From: an uncultured bacterium
Lineage (GTDB): Bacteria; Verrucomicrobiota; Lentisphaeria; Oligosphaerales; Oligosphaeraceae
Direction of reading: 5' to 3'
Assembly (NCBI GenBank): GCA_902783355.1
Contig: CACZQQ010000026.1
Span: 1-6,577, forward strand
Length of the DNA stretch: 6,577 bases
The notes below the pieces were generated by a model, which was not told the DNA's origin, searched no databases, and saw only the letters and a program-made list of their open reading frames with translations. Position 1 is the stretch's first letter. Each line of letters opens with the position of its first letter. The position numbers and the translations under genes are program-made. This document shows, piece after piece, positions 4,704 to 6,577 of the stretch.

Positions 4704-6455
4704 TCATTTCGCGGTCTGCGCCCTGACGGTCTCCTGCATCTTGGCGTCGTGGGAGAGGATGACGGTCTCGTAGAGGTCGATGAGGTCGAACTTGCCCTGC
4801 GCCGCATACCACTTCAGCGCGGCGGCGAAGTCGCCGGGGAAGAGGTTCTTCTGTCCGGCGGGCGCGAAGAAGCACTTGGCGTTCAAGTCGTAATACATGC
4901 CCAGCTTGACAGGGCGTCCGCCCGTGACCTGCGGCGTGAAGTAGTCCGCGAAGTCGTGGTACATGAGGACGCCGGAGACGGTGCCGTTCTGGATGAGGCG
5001 CGGATAGTCGGGCACGATGGAGCCGTAGTTGTCGCGACCGTAGAGGCCGCCCTTGCCCCAGTCGGGGCCCCAGCCTTCCACGAAGACGGGGCGGTCGCCC
5101 ACCTTCTTCTTGCAGCCCTCGATGAACTCCGAGAGGCCGGCCTGCCGCTCGCGGATGAGCTCCGCCTTCGGCACGTCGTCCTTCAGGATGTCCTTGCCGA
5201 GGCGCTTGAGGATGCGTTCGCGGACGGCGGGGTTGTAGCTGTATTCGTCGGCGTTGCTGTTGTTGGAGTGGCAGTTCATGCTCATGATGTAGCCGTCGAA
5301 GGGGTAGTCGGCGTACTCCTGGAAGCGGTCGAGGCGCCTCTTCATGGCGACGGGGTTGCAGAACTCCAGCATCCCCTTGAAGTGGGCGTTGCGGACGGCG
5401 CCGCCGACGGCGCAGCCGATCTGGCGGTCGCGGGCGTCGAAGCCCATGGAGGGCACGCGGTCGAACTCCAGCACGGAGCGCAAGTGGTAGTCGGCTGTGA
5501 TCTCGATGTTCTTCTCGGGCTGGTTGGTGTTCAGGCCGGGGATGTGGCAGCCCCAGTCGGCGGCGATGAGCTCGCCCTTTGTGTTGTAGAGGCGGCCGAA
5601 GTCGCGCCCCTTGAGGGTCAGCGTCCACGGATGGCTGGCCGCAAAGGGCTTCGCAGGCGCAAGCTTGATATAGCGTGCGTTAATCTGTAAATCCTTGATT
5701 TCAATATAGTTATGTCCTTCCTTGTCGCGCCCGCAGGAGAATGTCCACGGGCCGGTGTATTTGACGTAGGTCGCATTGTCTTCGCTGGTGAGGATTTCGA
5801 GGTCGTCCTTGCCGAAGTTGATGGGCGGCCTGTCGGTGGTGTAGGCGGTGACGACCATTCGGGCGACGGGGTGCTTCCGCGCCGCCGCGACGTCGCGCTC
5901 CTGCTCCTCAGGCGTCTTGGCCTTGAGCATGGCCCAGCACTCGGGGTGCTCTGCGAGGAAGGGGTCGAGCATGGGCCAGCCGTTGTATTTGCGGCAGAGC
6001 TCCTTGCCCTCGGGATCCTTGATGCCCGCGGCGTCCCACAGGAAGGATTCGTCGCAGATGTTCTCCCAGCACCAGACCTGCATGCCGTACTTGTGGCCGA
6101 GGCGGATGGTCTCCGCCAGCGGGTCGTAGTGCTTCAGCGTCTCGATGAGGCGCATGGAGCCGCCGCGCTCCGTGTAGTGCCAGCGGCCTCCTTCGCCATA
6201 GCGCGGCAGCAGCTTGGAGGGATGCAGCCCCATGCCCATGCAGTTCGTGCGCAGGTTGATCTGCGTGAAGCCCATCTCCGCCAGCTCGCGGATGCGCTGC
6301 TCGTAGCTCTCCAGCGTGTAGTACTCCTGCGGCCCGATCCTGTCGTAGAAGACGTAGTCCAGATAGTCGATGGTCGTGGTGAACTGGACGGGCTTCGCGA
6401 AGGCGGCCGACAGCAGGACAGCCAGAAGAAGGACAGCAAGGCGCATGCGTTTCAT
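4704..6455 (-). CDS. Secreted TIM-barrel, glycoside-hydrolase-like protein with discoidin-like segment
   Basis: The start at 6455 gives 583 residues. It is chosen because it opens a classic signal peptide (KRMR, a Leu/Ala/Val-rich core, and likely cleavage at AFA-K after residue 20). The upstream in-frame ATG at 6518 would bury this signal, and no Shine-Dalgarno is seen for either. The mature protein looks like a (beta/alpha)8 barrel: IRELAEMGFTQINLRTN at about 56-72, GMQVWCWENICDES at about 124-137, FDGYIMSMNCHSNN near 386-399, then ADEYSYNPAVRERILKRLGKDIL at about 402-424, RPVFVEGWGPDWG at 455-467 and VLMYHDF near 497-502. The passage with a tyrosine-rich acidic patch followed by a helix ending in G-x-D-I-L is typical of uncharacterised GH-like barrels found in polysaccharide-degrading bacteria. 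An inserted segment at about 216-282 (YIEIKDLQINARYIKL) resembles an F5/8 type C (discoidin, CBM32-like) sheet. Acidic candidates include Glu 131, Asp 403, Glu 404, Glu 460 and Asp 501; none can be assigned as catalytic. The substrate is unknown. Confidence 0.82.
   Translation of the reverse strand: MKRMRLAVLLLAVLLSAAFAKPVQFTTTIDYLDYVFYDRIGPQEYYTLESYEQRIRELAEMGFTQINLRTNCMGMGLHPSKLLPRYGEGGRWHYTERGGSMRLIETLKHYDPLAETIRLGHKYGMQVWCWENICDESFLWDAAGIKDPEGKELCRKYNGWPMLDPFLAEHPECWAMLKAKTPEEQERDVAAARKHPVARMVVTAYTTDRPPINFGKDDLEILTSEDNATYVKYTGPWTFSCGRDKEGHNYIEIKDLQINARYIKLAPAKPFAASHPWTLTLKGRDFGRLYNTKGELIAADWGCHIPGLNTNQPEKNIEITADYHLRSVLEFDRVPSMGFDARDRQIGCAVGGAVRNAHFKGMLEFCNPVAMKRRLDRFQEYADYPFDGYIMSMNCHSNNSNADEYSYNPAVRERILKRLGKDILKDDVPKAELIRERQAGLSEFIEGCKKKVGDRPVFVEGWGPDWGKGGLYGRDNYGSIVPDYPRLIQNGTVSGVLMYHDFADYFTPQVTGGRPVKLGMYYDLNAKCFFAPAGQKNLFPGDFAAALKWYAAQGKFDLIDLYETVILSHDAKMQETVRAQTAK
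6001..6037 (+). repeat. Left copy of perfect 37-base inverted repeat
   Basis: These 37 bases lie inside the secreted-protein gene, where the minus strand encodes DAAGIKDPEGKE. Their exact reverse complement forms the last 37 bases of the window (6541-6577), with no mismatch. Confidence 0.9.
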
Positions 6456-6480
6456 GGGATGTTTGGTGTTTGGGTTGCGG

Positions 6481-6499
6481 GACGGCGACGCTCGCCGTC
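6481..6499. repeat. Hairpin repeat upstream of the secreted-protein gene
   Basis: GACGGCGA (6481-6488) and TCGCCGTC (6492-6499) form a perfect 8-bp stem with a three-base loop, 26 bases before ATG 6455. The 12 bases CGCCGTCGGATG at 6493-6504 also occur at 4582-4593 in the repeat block before hemW, so this is probably another member of the same palindromic family. Confidence 0.6.
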
Positions 6500-6516
6500 G
6501 GATGGAAAGAAGAGCC

Positions 6517-6543
6517 AAAAGAGAACCCCGTGGCGTAGCGGGG
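6517..6543 (-). terminator. Terminator-like hairpin upstream of the secreted-protein gene
   Basis: On the minus strand CCCCG (6543-6539) pairs with CGGGG (6530-6526) around an eight-base loop, followed by TTCTCTTTT (6525-6517). It would end transcription from a gene beyond the right edge. It overlaps by three bases the terminal 37-base inverted repeat, and an alternative stem (6528-6536 with 6544-6552) competes with it. If the window end is chimeric, the structure may not be genuine. Confidence 0.35.
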
Positions 6544-6577
6544 ACGCCGCGGGCATCAAGGATCCCGAGGGCAAGGA
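6541..6577 (-). repeat. Right copy of perfect 37-base inverted repeat, at the window edge
   Basis: This is the exact reverse complement of 6001-6037. Read on the plus strand it encodes D-A-A-G-I-K-D-P-E-G-K, the same peptide as inside the secreted protein. The match stops sharply at 6540/6541 on the left and runs to the last base on the right, so its full length is unknown. It is either the start of an inverted duplication or a fold-back artefact. Confidence 0.9.

Noticed and set aside
4511..4807. 99-residue N-terminal extension of hemW
   Set aside because: The frame is open, but it runs through the hairpin repeats and into the preceding gene, is Arg/Ser/Pro/Thr-rich, and HemW proteins begin directly at the YIHVPFC strand.
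4509..5690. Plus-strand open frame of 393 residues opposite the secreted-protein gene
   Set aside because: Val/Ala/Asp/Glu-biased antisense translation without motifs. The opposite strand has a signal peptide and coherent barrel-like motifs.

Overview
This is a GC-rich bacterial window in which every gene I can support lies on the minus strand, so transcription runs from high to low coordinates. In transcription order it holds: a secreted, probable TIM-barrel glycoside-hydrolase-like protein (6455-4704); a 193-base gap packed with GC-rich hairpins and dispersed repeats; the heme chaperone gene hemW (4510-3404), overlapping by 4 bases a PfkB-family sugar/nucleoside kinase (3407-2430); a TPP riboswitch (about 2344-2262) in front of the thiamine-precursor transporter gene cytX (2204-1017); a small membrane protein with an HEVGH motif (925-350); and, after an AT-richer gap, the start of an ORF6N-domain gene running off the left edge (130 to 1).

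The organism cannot be named from this alone. High GC, a mixture of strong Shine-Dalgarno sites (cytX, the ORF6N gene) and genes with none, the secreted carbohydrate-active-type protein with a discoidin-like segment, and the intergenic hairpin repeats built on CCGACGG would fit an uncultured gut-associated member of the Verrucomicrobiota / Lentisphaerota / Kiritimatiellota group. That is a tentative inference.

Functionally, three units can be recognised. The secreted protein stands alone and may act on polysaccharide. hemW and the kinase gene form a translationally coupled pair (ATGA overlap). cytX is a solitary thiamine-salvage gene: high TPP should shut it down through the riboswitch, possibly by hiding the Shine-Dalgarno in a hairpin just before the start codon. 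The membrane-protein gene 91 bases downstream may share its transcript.

Points worth a second look are: a perfect 37-base inverted repeat between the inside of the secreted-protein gene and the last 37 bases of the window, which may be an assembly or library artefact; a one-residue-expanded cysteine motif (CX4CX2C) in HemW; the composite repeat block before hemW; and the HEVGH membrane protein, which resembles a poorly characterised M50-like family. I do not see a convincing new multigene system here.
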